Below, piece after piece: positions 21,975-33,824 of a stretch of DNA of 64,000 bases. Numbering within the stretch: the stretch's first letter is position 1; each line of letters opens with the position of its first letter. Location: assembly GCA_963678705.1 (NCBI GenBank), contig OY783204.1:4282334-4346333 (forward strand), given 5' to 3'. Below the pieces are notes generated by a model, which had not been told where the DNA came from, searched no databases, and saw nothing but the letters and a program-made list of their open reading frames with translations. The DNA is from Panorpa germanica (Eukaryota > Arthropoda > Insecta > Mecoptera > Panorpidae). A program made the position numbers and the translations under genes.

Positions 21975-23240
21975 AGTAATAATTCATATGATAATATTGT
22001 ATCTAATTTTGCTATTTGTGACCACAAAAAACTTGAAAATGTTATGGAACAATTTTGGACGACTGAGAAAGTCCCAGAGCATACAGATAGGTGTTCTGAG
22101 GAATATTTAAAAGCTGAAAATATTTTTCAAAAATCAGTAGTACTTAAAAACAATACTTTTAATGTTGATTTGCCATTAGTTAGCCCAGTCAATGAACTGG
22201 AATTGGGGGATTCTTTCTCAGTTGCCTTACAAAGATTTTATGTGTTAGAGAAGAGATTTAAACGAAATCCTTCACTATTGGAGGTCTATAAGAAATTTAT
22301 TGATCAATATGTAGAGATGAGACATGCCATAGAAATTGATATAGGTTCTTATGATGTTTACAATGCTCCTAATTACTTTCTAGCGCATCATGCAGTAACC
22401 AATAATGACAGCAAGACTACTAAATTGCGTGTGGTCTTTGATGGAAGTATGCATTCTAAAAACAAAGTTTCTCTTAACGACGTCATGCTGAATGGTCCTG
22501 TGGTTCAGGGTGAGCTTTTGGATATTCTCATATTATTTAGAACTTATATGTTTACATTAATCTGTGACATAGAAAAAATGTTCCGCTGTGTCCTAATAAA
22601 TGATACTTACAAGGTGTTACAAAATATTTTATGGAGAGACGATCCAAGTAATCCCATCATTTGTTTGCAATTACAGACAGTAACATACGGACTAAAGTCT
22701 TCTACCTTTTTGGCCACACGGTGTCTCATAGAACTTGCCCATCGCTACAAAGATAAATATCCTTTTGCTGCAAGAGCAATGCTCTACAATACGTATGTTG
22801 ATGATGTCATAGGTGGGTGTGATGATGTGGAACAATTACTTGAATTAAAGGCTCAATTAATTGATTTATTGCACTTAGGTAATTTTAAATTGCACAAATG
22901 GTCTTCGAATCATCCCTCAGTACTCGATGACATCTCTAGTGATAAAAGATATATTGAAGAATTGGATTTAAATAAAACAAACATTATTAAGACATTAGGT
23001 TTGAAATACAATATTATTTCAGACACATTTACTTTTAAGTGTCCTGACACCAATGGTGATAGTTTGAATACTAAAAGGAAAGTACTCAGTTTTATTGGAA
23101 CTCTATTTGATCCATTAGGCTTGATTGGTCCTATCATAGTAGTAGCCAAGTTAATTATGCAAGAACTTTGGTTTTTAAAAATAAATTGGGATGCATTGCT
23201 GCCTGCCAAACAACTACAGATGTGGGAAAGGGTCCTCTCA
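21975..23240 (+). pseudogene. BEL/Pao reverse transcriptase
   Basis: Continues the gag-pol frame after the nonsense codon. Shows NYFLAHHAVTNNDSKTTKLR, VVFDGSMHS, ICDIEKMFRCVLI (first catalytic Asp), the substrate block YGLKSSTFLATRC and NTYVDDVIGG (YVDD catalytic box). The connection domain follows, with GTLFDPLGLIGPI. The frame is broken near 23240 by a one-base change; RNase H is in the next frame. Confidence 0.9.
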
Positions 23241-23761
23241 ATGGTCTTAAAACAGCAGACAGTATTTCAGTTGATCGACTTTTAAAGAAAGAAAATTTTG
23301 TGAGTGCAGAGTTGATAGGCTATGCAGACGCATCCATGAAAGCGTACGGGTGTTGCCTTTACTTGAGAACTGTTACAGCAAATGGCAAAATAAAAACAAA
23401 ATTAATTTGCTCCAAGTCTCGTGTGGCTCCATTAAATAAGGTACTTACAATACCCCAACTAGAACTTAATAGCGCAGTCTTGCTGGCGCAGCTCTCATCT
23501 AGAGTCAGTAAAATACTTACGCCTAGATTTGAACATAAAGTTTTCTTGTATAGTGATTCCCAAATAGTCCTTGCTTGGATTCAAACTAAAAAAATAAAGG
23601 CTAATACCTATGTCAATAACAGGGTAAAGCAAATTACACAACTTACTGATAAAAATTCATGGTACTATGTAAAGTCAGGTAATAACCCGGCTGACTTAAT
23701 TTCTCGTGGTGTAGAACCACAATATTTAAAGGATCAGTCTCTTTGGTGGCATGGTCCTTAA
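23238..23761 (+). pseudogene. BEL/Pao RNase H
   Basis: Degrades RNA of the RNA-DNA hybrid. ELIGYADASMKAYGCCLYLR carries the first Asp, IPQLELNSAVLLA the Glu, FLYSDSQIVLAWIQ the second Asp, and NPADLISRG the final Asp. The frame ends at TAA 23759-23761, after WWHGP, where the same frame continues with YLSDCDF; this is another nonsense mutation rather than a natural end. Confidence 0.9.
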
Positions 23762-25360
23762 TATTTATCAGATTGTGATTTTAAACATAATCATTCTTAT
23801 GATTTAAATACAGTACTTCCATCACAAGGTGAAGGTATTAACTATAATGCTTGTAACATTGAGGTAGAACAAGCACCTTTACCGCTGGATTTACTTGAAA
23901 AATTTTCTAACATTAATAAACTACAGCGTGTCTTAGCTTACATGTACAGATTTTTTAATAACTGTAAGAAGAATAACAGTGACAAATTAAATGGACATTT
24001 ATCTCCAAAAGAACTTCATGATTCCCTATTAGTTATCATTCGTTCAGTCCAAAAACAAGTATTTTTTAAAGAAATTAAATGCCTCTTAAGTGACACAAAT
24101 ATCAAATCTGGTATAGGTAGTCTCCATCCTTTCATGGACAGCTCTGGCTTGATTCGTGTTGGTGGCAGGTTGCAAAATGCAGGCATTGCAAAAGACAAAA
24201 TGCACCCAGTCATACTGCCAAAGGCTAACAATATTACTTCTATGATAATTAAAAATGAACACTTACGCTTGCTCCATGCTGGTGCTAGATTAGTACTCAG
24301 CTCCTTGTCACAAAGGTTCTGGATTATCAATGGCATACGTGAGGTCAAAAAGGTAGTTCACAAATGTGTTATATGTTCGCGATTGAAGGCTGAATCTGCT
24401 AAACAATTGATGGGTTCTCTACCACCTGACAGAGTTACAGCCACGAGACCATTTCAGCATGTAGGTATAGATTTTTGTGGACCTTTTAATATGAAGATAG
24501 CTCGCATACGCAAACCATTGATTACCAAAGGCTACATTTCTTTATTTGTTTGCTTTTCAACGAAGGCCATACACATGGAAGTAGTTTCTGATTTAAAAAC
24601 TGAAACATTTTTGGCATGTCTTAATCGTTTCATTTCTAGACGCGGCATGCCCACTAAAATTTACTGTGATAATGCTAAAACCTTTAAGGGTGCCGCTAAT
24701 GAATTAAAGGAATTGTATAATCTACAGAGCAATATGTCTCATAGAGACACTGTTATAAACTTTTGTAATAATATATATATTAAATTTATGTTTATACCTA
24801 GTTATGCTCCTGAATTTGGTGGTATATGGGAAGCAGGGGTGAAAAGTGTGAAGCACCACCTTAAGAGAGTAGTTGGAAATTTGACCTTAACTTATGAGGA
24901 ATTAAATTCTGTTGTTATCCAAATTGAAGGAGTGTTGAACTCTCGACCACTGCTCTCACTTAGCCCAAATGAATATAAATATTTAACTCCAGGGCATTTT
25001 CTAGTTGGCACTGCTTTGACTGATTACCCTGATGTTAACTTAACAGATGTACCAGTCAATCGTCTTAAGTTTTGGAATATTGTCAAAAAATTAAAACAAG
25101 ATTTTTGGCAAGCGTGGTCAAAAGACTACCTCACACAGCTTCAAAGCCGTCCCAAGTGGAAATATGCTAATGAAAACTTAAAAGAAGGTGATTTAGTTAT
25201 TGTGAAACATTTAAACTCACCTCCACTAAGTTGGCCGATGGCCAGAATTACAAAGGTCTTTTCTGGGAAAGATGACAAGGTGAGAGTGACAGAAGTAAAA
25301 ATTGGTGATAAGGTATACAATAGACCTATCACAAAATTATGTAAATTGCCATTAAATTAA
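23762..25360 (+). pseudogene. BEL/Pao integrase
   Basis: From about 23942 an unbroken frame of 472 codons. The zinc-binding H-H-C-C domain is seen in HLRLLHAG...HKCVIC. The catalytic core has VGIDFCGPF (Asp), YCDNAKTFKG (Asp) and PEFGGIWEAGVKSVKHHL (Glu). The C-terminal DUF5641-type domain has VGTALTDYP and GDLVIVKHLNSPPLSWPMAR. Integrase itself looks undamaged, but earlier breaks prevent a full polyprotein. Confidence 0.9.
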
Positions 25361-25453
25361 GAAGTCTATAATATTTTTATGTAATTTTATATTCTAAATA
25401 ATTGTTGAAAATGGTTGTGCGGTCATCAGTTTTTCCTTTGGCCCCGCAACTTA

Positions 25454-25700
25454 TGTTCAATACAGAACATAAAATGTGTGTGGCAACATTTTAATATTTC
25501 AGTAGAAGTCACACACATATGGCAACATTTAATATTTCAGTAGGAGCCACACACATATGGCAACACAGATTGTCATTCATTCCTTTTTTTACTGTGTCAT
25601 GAGTGCACTACCATTGTTTAAAGATAAATGTTAAATTGTTTAAGTTTGGATATTCAATAAATATTCGTTAAAATTACTCTCGCATGCTTTATTTCGTACA
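25454..25700 (+). repeat. BEL/Pao 3' LTR
   Basis: 247 bp, TGTTCAATACAGAACA to TTTCGTACA, directly comparable to 19454-19702. No clear polypurine tract is seen before it. Confidence 0.9.
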
Positions 25701-26889
25701 GTTTTCACAAATCAAGTGAATATTCCCAGTAGTATGCTTGAGAAGTTATAACGACAAACGGAGAACGTGTTAAAACAGTTGAGAGAGGATCAGTTATCCT
25801 TAAGGTTTGGTTTGCGGCAAGGTTTGTCAATAAGTTGAGAGCTGATGAATACTGAAGGGGATGAAATTTAGGATCTTGCATGAAGGTACAATCTCAAAAC
25901 TTAATTCATATTCGTTGGATATAAGGAGATCATGGCACTCATTTACTTGTTGCAGAACCATTTCCTGTAATGTTATGGGACTACCTGATTTGAAAATCAG
26001 AATGACTGATATAGCGGTATACTGTGTCAAGTGTGATAGCACTTATAACCAAAAAAGAAACACGCCTTCGTATAGGATTGATTTGTCAGAGTTTGATGAG
26101 AAGGTTTTGAATGATTTTAATACGGTAGAGCCTAAATCGTACATGGACAATTGCAAACAATTTGAGTTTGAGAATAAGATGTTAGACTCAAACATAACTT
26201 GCGAGTCTAAAGTAAATGAATTACGTTCGGTAAGAAAATACATAATTGATAAAATTATTTACGAAACAATTTCAAGTGATAATGCAGTTGTAATATTGAA
26301 TATTTTAGATAGTGTTTATTTTTACAAGAGTGAATGCTTTGGTAAGGGTAAGAAATATGTCGAAAAAAACTTCAGAGAAGTGTTGGTTAATCTGACACTT
26401 AGTAGTTATGTAGAAGAATATGAACATTTATTGGCACCCCATGTAGATCAGATATATAAGGAATTGATGGTGAAGGATGTGGTACAGTACAATGCAAAAG
26501 ATGTTGGAATATGGAGCGTTGGGTTCAACTATTTTAAACCAGAAAGTATCACAAGTATCTAGAACTGAAGGTAGCACTGTTGTTACAAAGCTTAAATTCA
26601 AACGACATGTAGATGATTATGTCAATGAATTTTCTTCTAGGATACTTCAGACATTTGATCAAATCATTCAATGTCTCAATTTATGTTTGACATTGAATCT
26701 CTTAGGGAAGTATATTATGGCAACACAAGCCTCAAAAGTTTGTTATTATGGATCATGATTGCTTTTATACTATTTGCGATGCAGACTTGGAGTGAATTCT
26801 TTAGAGTGATGTGTGATTATGAATTTGGAAATGAGAATAAAATGCACTCCAAGACCACAGGAAATATTATACACAGAAAGATTGTTTAA
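25701..26889 (+). pseudogene. Unrecognised protein with C-terminal membrane segment
   Basis: A degraded gene in at least three frames: 25861-26515 (Cys-containing N-terminus, then GKGKKYVEKNFREVLVNL and EEYEHLLAPHVDQIYKELMV), about 26517-26660 (LKFKRHVDDYVNEF) and 26671-26889 (FDIESLREVYYGN, then SLLLWIMIAFILFAM). The last is a good single transmembrane helix near the C-terminus, followed by a Trp/Phe-containing segment. I do not recognise the family. It is not part of the BEL pol frame, and it lies outside the 3' LTR. An endogenised large-DNA-virus envelope-type protein is one possibility, given the PolB fragment next door, but this is inference only. Confidence 0.4.
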
Positions 26890-27273
26890 TTATAGATTTT
26901 TTTATCCTCGAGAATACTAGATTTAGTTCAACCGAAGAATTTTTACTCGATAAGCCTTCAATGATAACTACAAATCCTGTTGATGACATTTATATAGTAG
27001 ATAGATGCTAAAAATATTGTATAACATTTTAAATAAATAAAACTACTGTTTATTATAAATATGTATTTATTTTACATTGAAAATTTACTTATAACAATAA
27101 ATCGCAATCACTAAAATTATCAAAACCCTAAGACAAAGTATCTGTACTGTTTTTTATAATACACCGTTTATCATTAAAAGGACTTAAAGCAATTTTTGTT
27201 TGCTTAATAGAGTACACATTATGTAATTTTGAAACTATTCCTCTCTGAGTACAATTTTTTTCATTAAAAGTTC
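26890..27273. other. No recognisable gene
   Basis: AT-rich spacer between the membrane-protein remnant and the PolB fragment. No motif or terminal repeat identified. Confidence 0.4.
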
Positions 27274-28625
27274 TCAAACAATTTTCATAATCTTCAAAAG
27301 AATTTTACCGTTGTTTTCATCCTTCATTAAACTCAATACTTTATTATTTACACGAGGAATATTATATTGATTATTTTCTTTATAATCACTTGTATCAAAC
27401 TTACATATATCACGCTTTATAGTTTCATACATATCTGATGTGATAATTTCATATATTAACGAGTCAGCATCAATATATAATAACTTTAAATTATTATTAA
27501 AAAATTCTTTTAGCATATAATTGTAATGAAAATCATACATTACTGTTTTAGATAAATCTAATATTGAAAAGCCAACATATATAGGTTTATTAAATTTTAT
27601 ATTAGGTTTTAGCAATTCAATTGCTACAACATTTTTATTAAAAATTATTTGACTATGAAAAGTAGGCCATTTTGTTTTTAATTTTATATCACGATGTTTT
27701 CTAACATTTTCCATTGTCTTACCAAATACACTATTATTCATTAATTTATACAAGTTTTTTTTTTCAAAATTATTAGTAGCCATTTTTCTTTTTTCTGTAT
27801 TTAAATCGATATAGCTTTTAAGCCACGGTGATTGACTAAATTTTAAAACTCGATGTATTTTTGATACTTGCATTCCTAAATGTATACATTGCTTTAAATT
27901 ACTATAATGAATTATATATTTCTCCTTATCATATAAAGTAGTTAAAAGTTTTTTATGTTTACTTCCCGGTGCAATGCAATGATCAGGACAAAGCGGTAAA
28001 TCTTTATGGAGAGTATGCAAACTTTGAGTATTGCTAGTTTCTGACAAATTGCTTATAGTATTACTTATTTTTAATATTTCCTGATTGTTTAACCATTTAA
28101 AATTTCATCGAAATACATTAGATATTTAGAAGGTAATTCAGGTTTATACTTTTCATTCATGAATTTGTTATTGACCTCTACATATCTGTTTGAACATTGA
28201 CTTATACCACCTCTGATACCCTTCTCTATAAATAGCCACATATTTATATCAGTAAACAATTCAAGTTTAATTTTTGTAATTTTTAACATAGAGTCCCATG
28301 CCACACCAGAAGCAGATACAAAATGTGCTGGATCTAATTTATACGTCTCTAAACAAATATTTCGAAAATTTTCAAATATGTCGCAAAGTAATAACACATC
28401 GGTTTTTAAGTACAAATCGGAATATTCACCAAGTGTTTTAATATGAAATGTATTCCATACATCTTGTGCATGTTTGTAATCTACATCTGATAAGCTACTC
28501 TCATTTAATAAATTAAAAAAATTATCCTGAGGTGGTAAAGCTGTCTCATTTAACTTTTCCCAGGAATTTATATAATCATAAGGAAATACACCTTTTTTGC
28601 TTACATTTTTGCTACATTTCGTGTG
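27274..28625 (-). pseudogene. Protein-primed type-B DNA polymerase (Maverick/Polinton kind)
   Basis: On minus: FPYDYINSWEKLNE, then YLKTDVLLLCDIFENFR (Exo III motif of the proofreading domain), SGVAWDSMLK, EKGIRGGISQC and MYFDEILNG at the start of motif A. A deletion and stop follow at about 28089. The frame resumes with [51 protein letters not shown] (motif B) and [13 protein letters not shown] (motif C, DAD in place of DTD). This is DNA_pol_B_2, used by Mavericks/Polintons and related viruses. No integrase, ATPase or capsid gene is seen nearby, so it is an isolated fragment, truncated at both ends. Confidence 0.85.
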
Positions 28626-28859
28626 ATATTAACAAAATTGCCGAGGCCGTAGTGTAGATAGGAAAGTGGTTCTGGAAGCATAGTTTTATAGTTCTGTCAA
28701 AATTGAATTACCCGTTTATCCTGGCAATAGACTTTATCAGCCGCAGGAGAATGACATTGAACTTCCCCCGAAGACTAGTCGAATTAAACTTCAGGAACGG
28801 TGGTCGAATTTCTATGACATCTGTGGAAAAGTCAATTTAAAAAAATTAAATTTGAAAAA
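28626..28859. other. Junction between PolB and gypsy remnants
   Basis: Short region with no clear coding content. It reads a possible Pro/Glu-rich peptide around 28690-28780, which may be the linker of the gypsy gag-pol to the right. Confidence 0.3.
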
Positions 28860-29990
28860 ATGAAAATGGATAATAACGACTATGAGTGAAAATGTCAGGT
28901 GAGAAAAGAAAAACTGATACAACAGGTGAGAAGATTAAATAAAAGCATTAATAGATACTGCTAGTGATTGTGTAATGAAAATAAATGACTCTCTTATAAC
29001 AATACGCGGCTTGTCAAACTCTAAAGTAAATTCTTTAGGTAGAATAGAATTAAACATAGTAATTGATTCAGAACATTGCACTAGTTATTTTGAAGTGTTA
29101 CCGTCACACGCTATGCATATGAGCATGACCTATCACCATGGGTTTAGACATTATTTCTGAAGCTAGAGTAATTATTGACAATACTGGTGTTAAATTTCAT
29201 AAACTTTATAATAATAAGGATGATACTAAAAGTGAAAGTACACAATTAATGGCATTAAGAATAGGCAATGGTGATAAAGAAAGTGAAAGATAAAAATGTT
29301 ATTAATAAAATACATGATCTAGTGGACAATTATAAACCAAGAGTTGCTGAAGTCTAAAATTGAAATGATAATTACATTAAAGTATACCTCGTTTGTTGTG
29401 TACAATGCACAATTTGAATTCAACAGAACACCTTTCGGATTTTGTAATTCCCCTGTTTTTTTTTTCAGAGACATGTAAATATTATTTTTAGGGACTTAAC
29501 GCAAAGAATATAGTAGTGTTGTATTAAGTAGCGCTACATAATTTTAAATTAGTTGCACAGGAAATAAACTACCTAGGTTATGTAAATAAACAAGGCACTG
29601 TTCATCCCACTAAGGATAAGGTCAAAGCCGACAAGAATTTTCCCATGTCGAAGACGACGAAACAAGTACAAAGCTTGTTACTTTTGGTGAGATACTTCCG
29701 TAAATTTATACCACAATTCGCTAAGTTAGCAAGATCATTTAAAGAGTTACTCAAAAAGAACATTCATTTTGAATTTGGGCATGGAACAAATGGATGCATT
29801 TAACAACTTAAAAGTTTTGTTATTATAAGACCCTATGCTTAAAATATTCAGATATAAAGTATATACGGAGCTAAACACAGATGGTTATGGCGGTATGTTG
29901 TTCCAAAATGTAATATTGATGACAATATGCATCCAGTGAGTTACATGAGTACAAAAACCTATGCAGCTGAACGGAATTATCATTCGTAAG
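28860..29990 (+). pseudogene. Ty3/gypsy pol remnant
   Basis: Fragments of one gypsy polyprotein: ALIDTASDCVMKI (protease active site, D-T-A) with ITIRGLSNSKVNSLGRIEL at 28950-29290; FEFNRTPFGFCNSP and FQRHVNIIFRDLTQRI of RT at about 29400-29510; YLGYVNKQGTVHPTKDK and VRYFRKFIPQFAKLARSFKE of the RT thumb and connection at about 29570-29760; and TDGYGGMLFQ of RNase H near 29880. Stops and frame changes are frequent and the YVDD box is lost. An old copy from a different gypsy clade than the one at 31956. Confidence 0.75.
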
Positions 29991-30314
29991 TTAACTTTCG
30001 ATATAGATCTCTATTATTACATCTACATTGTGAAATACAATACTATGAATAAACAAATACAGTCAGCAAATAATACAACTATCAATTGCAAACTCTATCA
30101 TTACAGGATAATATTAAAGCTTGACAACAAAGATGCAGAACCATTTAAAAAGTGCCATCTTTGCATAAAGATAGACATACAGTATAAGTACTGTATAAAA
30201 CTATCAAACGTGAATGAGTGGCAAGTAACACTCACGTTACAAAACAGATCACAAGTAATGTACAATCAGTACACAGTAAATATAGCAAAGAGTACGATGC
30301 TATATATTAAATAA
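29991..30314 (+). other. Open stretch of unknown nature
   Basis: A frame of about 117 codons with no recognised domain. It lies between gypsy and BEL remnants and is probably noise or eroded element sequence. Confidence 0.25.
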
Positions 30315-31955
30315 GATCACAGATAATGTTCCTATCTGCGATACTGAACAGATTGATTTGAATCTGCCCACTAATGTGAATTTGGCAGATCCAAACTATT
30401 TTAAATCAAGTAAAATAGATATTTTGCTCGGGGCAGATATCTTTTGGAGCTTATTAGCCATTGGTCGAACAAACCTTGGTAATGGGTTGCCAACCATACA
30501 TAAAACAGCATTAGGCTGGAAATTAATTCCAAATACATTCAATTCTCGCAAAAACACAACGTAGTGTTTTTTAATGCAAAACCGCGATGTACAGTCTTAA
30601 CTTCAAGCATTTTGGGAATTGAGACAATAAATGAGACACCGATTCTCTCAGAAGAGGAAACGGCATGTGAAAAGTATTTCACAGAAACTACTACTTGTGA
30701 AGCGAGCGGTAAATTTAATGTATTCATTCCATTCAAGGAATCTATCAGTAAACTGCTGGGCGATTCTAAAAGCTCAGCTACAAAAAGATTTATTAATCTA
30801 GAAACAAAAACTATAAGTATTCCAAGATTAGAACTGTGCGCTGCTCAGCTGCTAACAAAATTATCCGTAAAAGTAATTGAAATATTAAATCATGACATCG
30901 ACAAAATTGTTTTATGGCCAGATTCAACAATAGTGTTGTCATGGTTAAACTTGTCACCGAATACGTTAAATACCTTCGTATCAAATAGAGTATCTAGTAT
31001 TCAAAGGGCCATGCACCCAAGTTGCGAATGGCGCCATGTGGATACTAAATCGAACCCTGCAGATTATATATCACGAGGCACTACCCCTCAAGCATTAATT
31101 CATAATAAAATTTGGTGGTCCGGACCGCACTGGCTCTCCGAAGTGGAAGAGCACTGGCCCACAAATGAATTTACGATTCAAAAGATACCCGAACAAAGAA
31201 AGTGTAAAATCGTATCTAGTTTTGCCAAAATAGACACCGATATATTCAGTCGATATTCATCCTTCAGAACATTGAAGCGAGTGAATGCTTATATGCTCAA
31301 ATTTATAAATAATTCCCGAAAGTCTAATAGTAAATTAGTCGGTGAATTGTCGCTAAGTGAACTTGAACATTCAGTTCAAGTGCTTGTCAAAATGTCGCAA
31401 CGATAATCATTTAACCAGGATATAAAAATGTTTTTGAATGAGAAATCCGTTCCTCCATCGAGCAGTCTGCTATCACTGAATCCATTTCTGGACGAACATG
31501 GAATTATCAGAGTTGGTGGCAGGCTCAGGAATTCAGACTTTGATTTTGACAAAAAAACATCCCATATTATTATGAGCCGACCATGAGCTGACTAGACTAA
31601 TTATGTTGCATGAGCATCAGTGGATGTGTCATGTAGGGCCGCAAGCATTACTATATTCAGTAAGAGAGAGATACTGGCCTATTAAGGGTCTGTATCTAGC
31701 AAAGAAAATTGTGCGGGAATGCATAATATGCTTTAGAACAAAACCAACACCAACGAAACCAATTACGGACGATCTGCCAGCCAATAGGCTCAAGTTCGAG
31801 TTCCCTTTCAAAACGACAGGGATAGATTACGCAGGTCCCAAGCTTATTAAAAACAAAACAGAACGCGGCTCCATTCTTATAAAGGCATATGTAGCTTTAT
31901 TTATGTTTTGCTAGAGCGGTACATTTAGAATTAGTTACAGAGTTAACCACTCAAG
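30315..31955 (+). pseudogene. BEL/Pao pol, RT deleted
   Basis: A second, distinct BEL/Pao copy without visible LTRs. Protease C-terminus: NLADPNYFKSSKIDILLGAD and TALGWKLIP. Next comes a linker (FNVFIPFKESISKLLGDSKS), then a jump at about 30800 straight to TKTISIPRLELCAAQLL of RNase H, so the entire RT is missing although the frame stays open. RNase H continues with VLWPDSTIVLSWL and NPADYISRGT. Integrase N-terminus: LLSLNPFLDEHGIIRVGGRL, MLHEHQWMCHVGPQALLYSV with the zinc-binding His/Cys, and TTGIDYAGP (first Asp). It stops after HLELVTELTTQ at about 31955, where gypsy gag begins. Confidence 0.85.
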
Positions 31956-32942
31956 GCGCAAACAATATACCTTTTAAAACTTACTCTTATCAACCTTTTA
32001 AAACATCTCAATCTCAACAAACAAAACAAACGAATGTTTGGAACAAGAAACTCCAAATGCCCATTGGAAAACATTGGACTCATATGGATACAACTTCCAC
32101 GGTTAGACCAAATAACAACTGGAGACCAAATTTTAATACACCAGGCTTAAACTATGTAGCCGAAGAATTGAATAATATAGAAGGAGAACCCGAAGAAGAG
32201 CAAGGATATGAAGTAGTAGAGGAGGGCGAAGAATACTACACATATGAAAACCAAGAGGAAAATACACAGCATTTTCACATTCACGGCATCACGGAGCATT
32301 CACGGAGAACACATAGTATTAAGCAACATACGACATGACTCTCTGCCTTACATAATAAACCCAATACCAAATATCCAGCTCTTATTAGATACATGCAGCA
32401 ACAGAACAATCATAAACCCAAAACTTGCATACACCACCATACCATAAATGATAGAAAACGAAATGTTCACTATCAAAAGTACACACGGAACTACTAAACA
32501 TAACCAGGTAGCTCATGTACAAACATTTCCGGTATTCCATTCAAAAAACAAATGTAAAGTGTATTTATTTAGATTCAACAAAAAATACGACGGCCTTACA
32601 GGCTCTGATCTGTTAAATACAGAAAAGGCAAAAATCGATTTTGAAACCAAACAATTTATTACCGAAAAAGCAGTTATACATATTTATTTCCAAGATGCTT
32701 GCGACATTCAAATAGATCAAATACAAATAAGAAATGGTCATATGAATCGGAAAGAGAAAAATCACATTTGTGAACTCCTAAAATACTACCCTGACCTCTT
32801 TAGGGAAAACCACGAGAAACTCAGCTTCACGAAACATATCAAACATGAGATTACTACCGCCAACGAAGTTCCTATTTACAGTAGGAATTATAGATATCCT
32901 TACGTCCATAACAACGAAATCAATAGGCAAATCAAAAAACTA
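31956..32942 (+). pseudogene. Gypsy gag tail, protease and start of RT (left part)
   Basis: Gypsy of the 17.6/297-like kind. An open frame from about 31956 to 32338 is the gag tail, Asn/Pro/Gln-rich then strongly acidic (EEEQGYEVVEEGEEYYTYE). Protease follows: LPYIINPIPNIQLLLDTCSN, where the active-site triad D-T-G is D-T-C. From 32448 comes YDGLTGSDLLN, then the RT N-terminus ITTANEVPIYSRNYRYP and NNEINRQIKKL. The frame is cut at 32942 by the Mutator-like element; its last nine bases (32934-32942) are the left copy of the target duplication. Confidence 0.85.
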
Positions 32943-33415
32943 AGGTCACCAAAGTTAGCCCCTCAAAAATATTTTTTTTTTCTATTTTCGACTTTTTTTC
33001 TATTAATTCGTTTGTTCATCGTTTGTTCTTAATTGTTCGCTGTTAATAATTGTTTGTTCCCCATTTATTTATTTAAAAAAAATTAATTAAAAATATATCT
33101 TCAAGTTAGCCCCCCTATTGCAATCTTTAATATTTTTCCGTCAATAATGACTCGTAAATATTTATTTTCGATTGTTCGTGCATAAAATACATTTGTTCTC
33201 TTTCGAAATTACTCATTTTTTGTTTAATTAACTATTTTAATTAGTTGAATGTATGTTTGCAAAATTTGTGTATTGCGCATGCGTCAACCATACGTTTAAA
33301 CTTTCTACGCGGTTGTTTTAATCGTGAAAAAAAAAATACAATTTTAAATCCTGAAGGAGCAATTAATTGGTATACAGTTTAATTAAAAAAATTAAAAAAT
33401 AAACTAATAAAATAA
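32943..33415 (+). repeat. Left terminal inverted repeat (about 470 bp)
   Basis: Matches 40755-41227 in reverse complement with only scattered single differences. Blocks such as TATTGCGCATGCGTCAACCA and CCTGAAGGAGCAATTAATTG are shared. Similarity fades in A/T-rich sequence at about 33415. It contains a second, internal AAGTTAGCCCCCC motif (about 33104) echoing the terminal CAAAGTTAGCCCC, a possible pair of transposase-binding sites. Confidence 0.9.
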
Positions 33416-33824
33416 TAAACTAATAAATAAATAAAAATAAAAAAAAAAATATATTATTCATCATAATTTAATTAACGACCAAGGACTTTACACATATCAT
33501 TTAATTATAAATAATTAAATACAAAGTCGCATAGAGGTTATGGTAGCTACGTGGTTGTTTACCGTGAAATAAATGATTTTTCAGTTCTAAATTTATATAT
33601 GTAAACATTGAAGCTAAATATGTAAATTATTACAAACAAAACTTTGAAAGTACAGGTAATTTTTACTATAAAAATTAATTTATATTAATCACATTAGGCA
33701 GAGTATAACGACGATTAGTAGTTTGTTCAGTAAGTAATTGTAACCACTTTAAAAATCTTAATTATTTAAATGCTAATGAATTTCTTTATTTTTTCCAGAA
33801 TATTGTGTGAAATATATTAATATA
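33416..33824 (+). promoter_or_regulatory. 5' region of the transposase-USP gene
   Basis: AT-rich sequence between the left inverted repeat and the ATG. A splice acceptor (TTTATTTTTTCCAG) at 33799 lies just before the gene, so a noncoding first exon and a promoter inside the inverted repeat are likely. The ATG at 33825 is preferred over the in-frame GTG at 33807. Confidence 0.45.
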
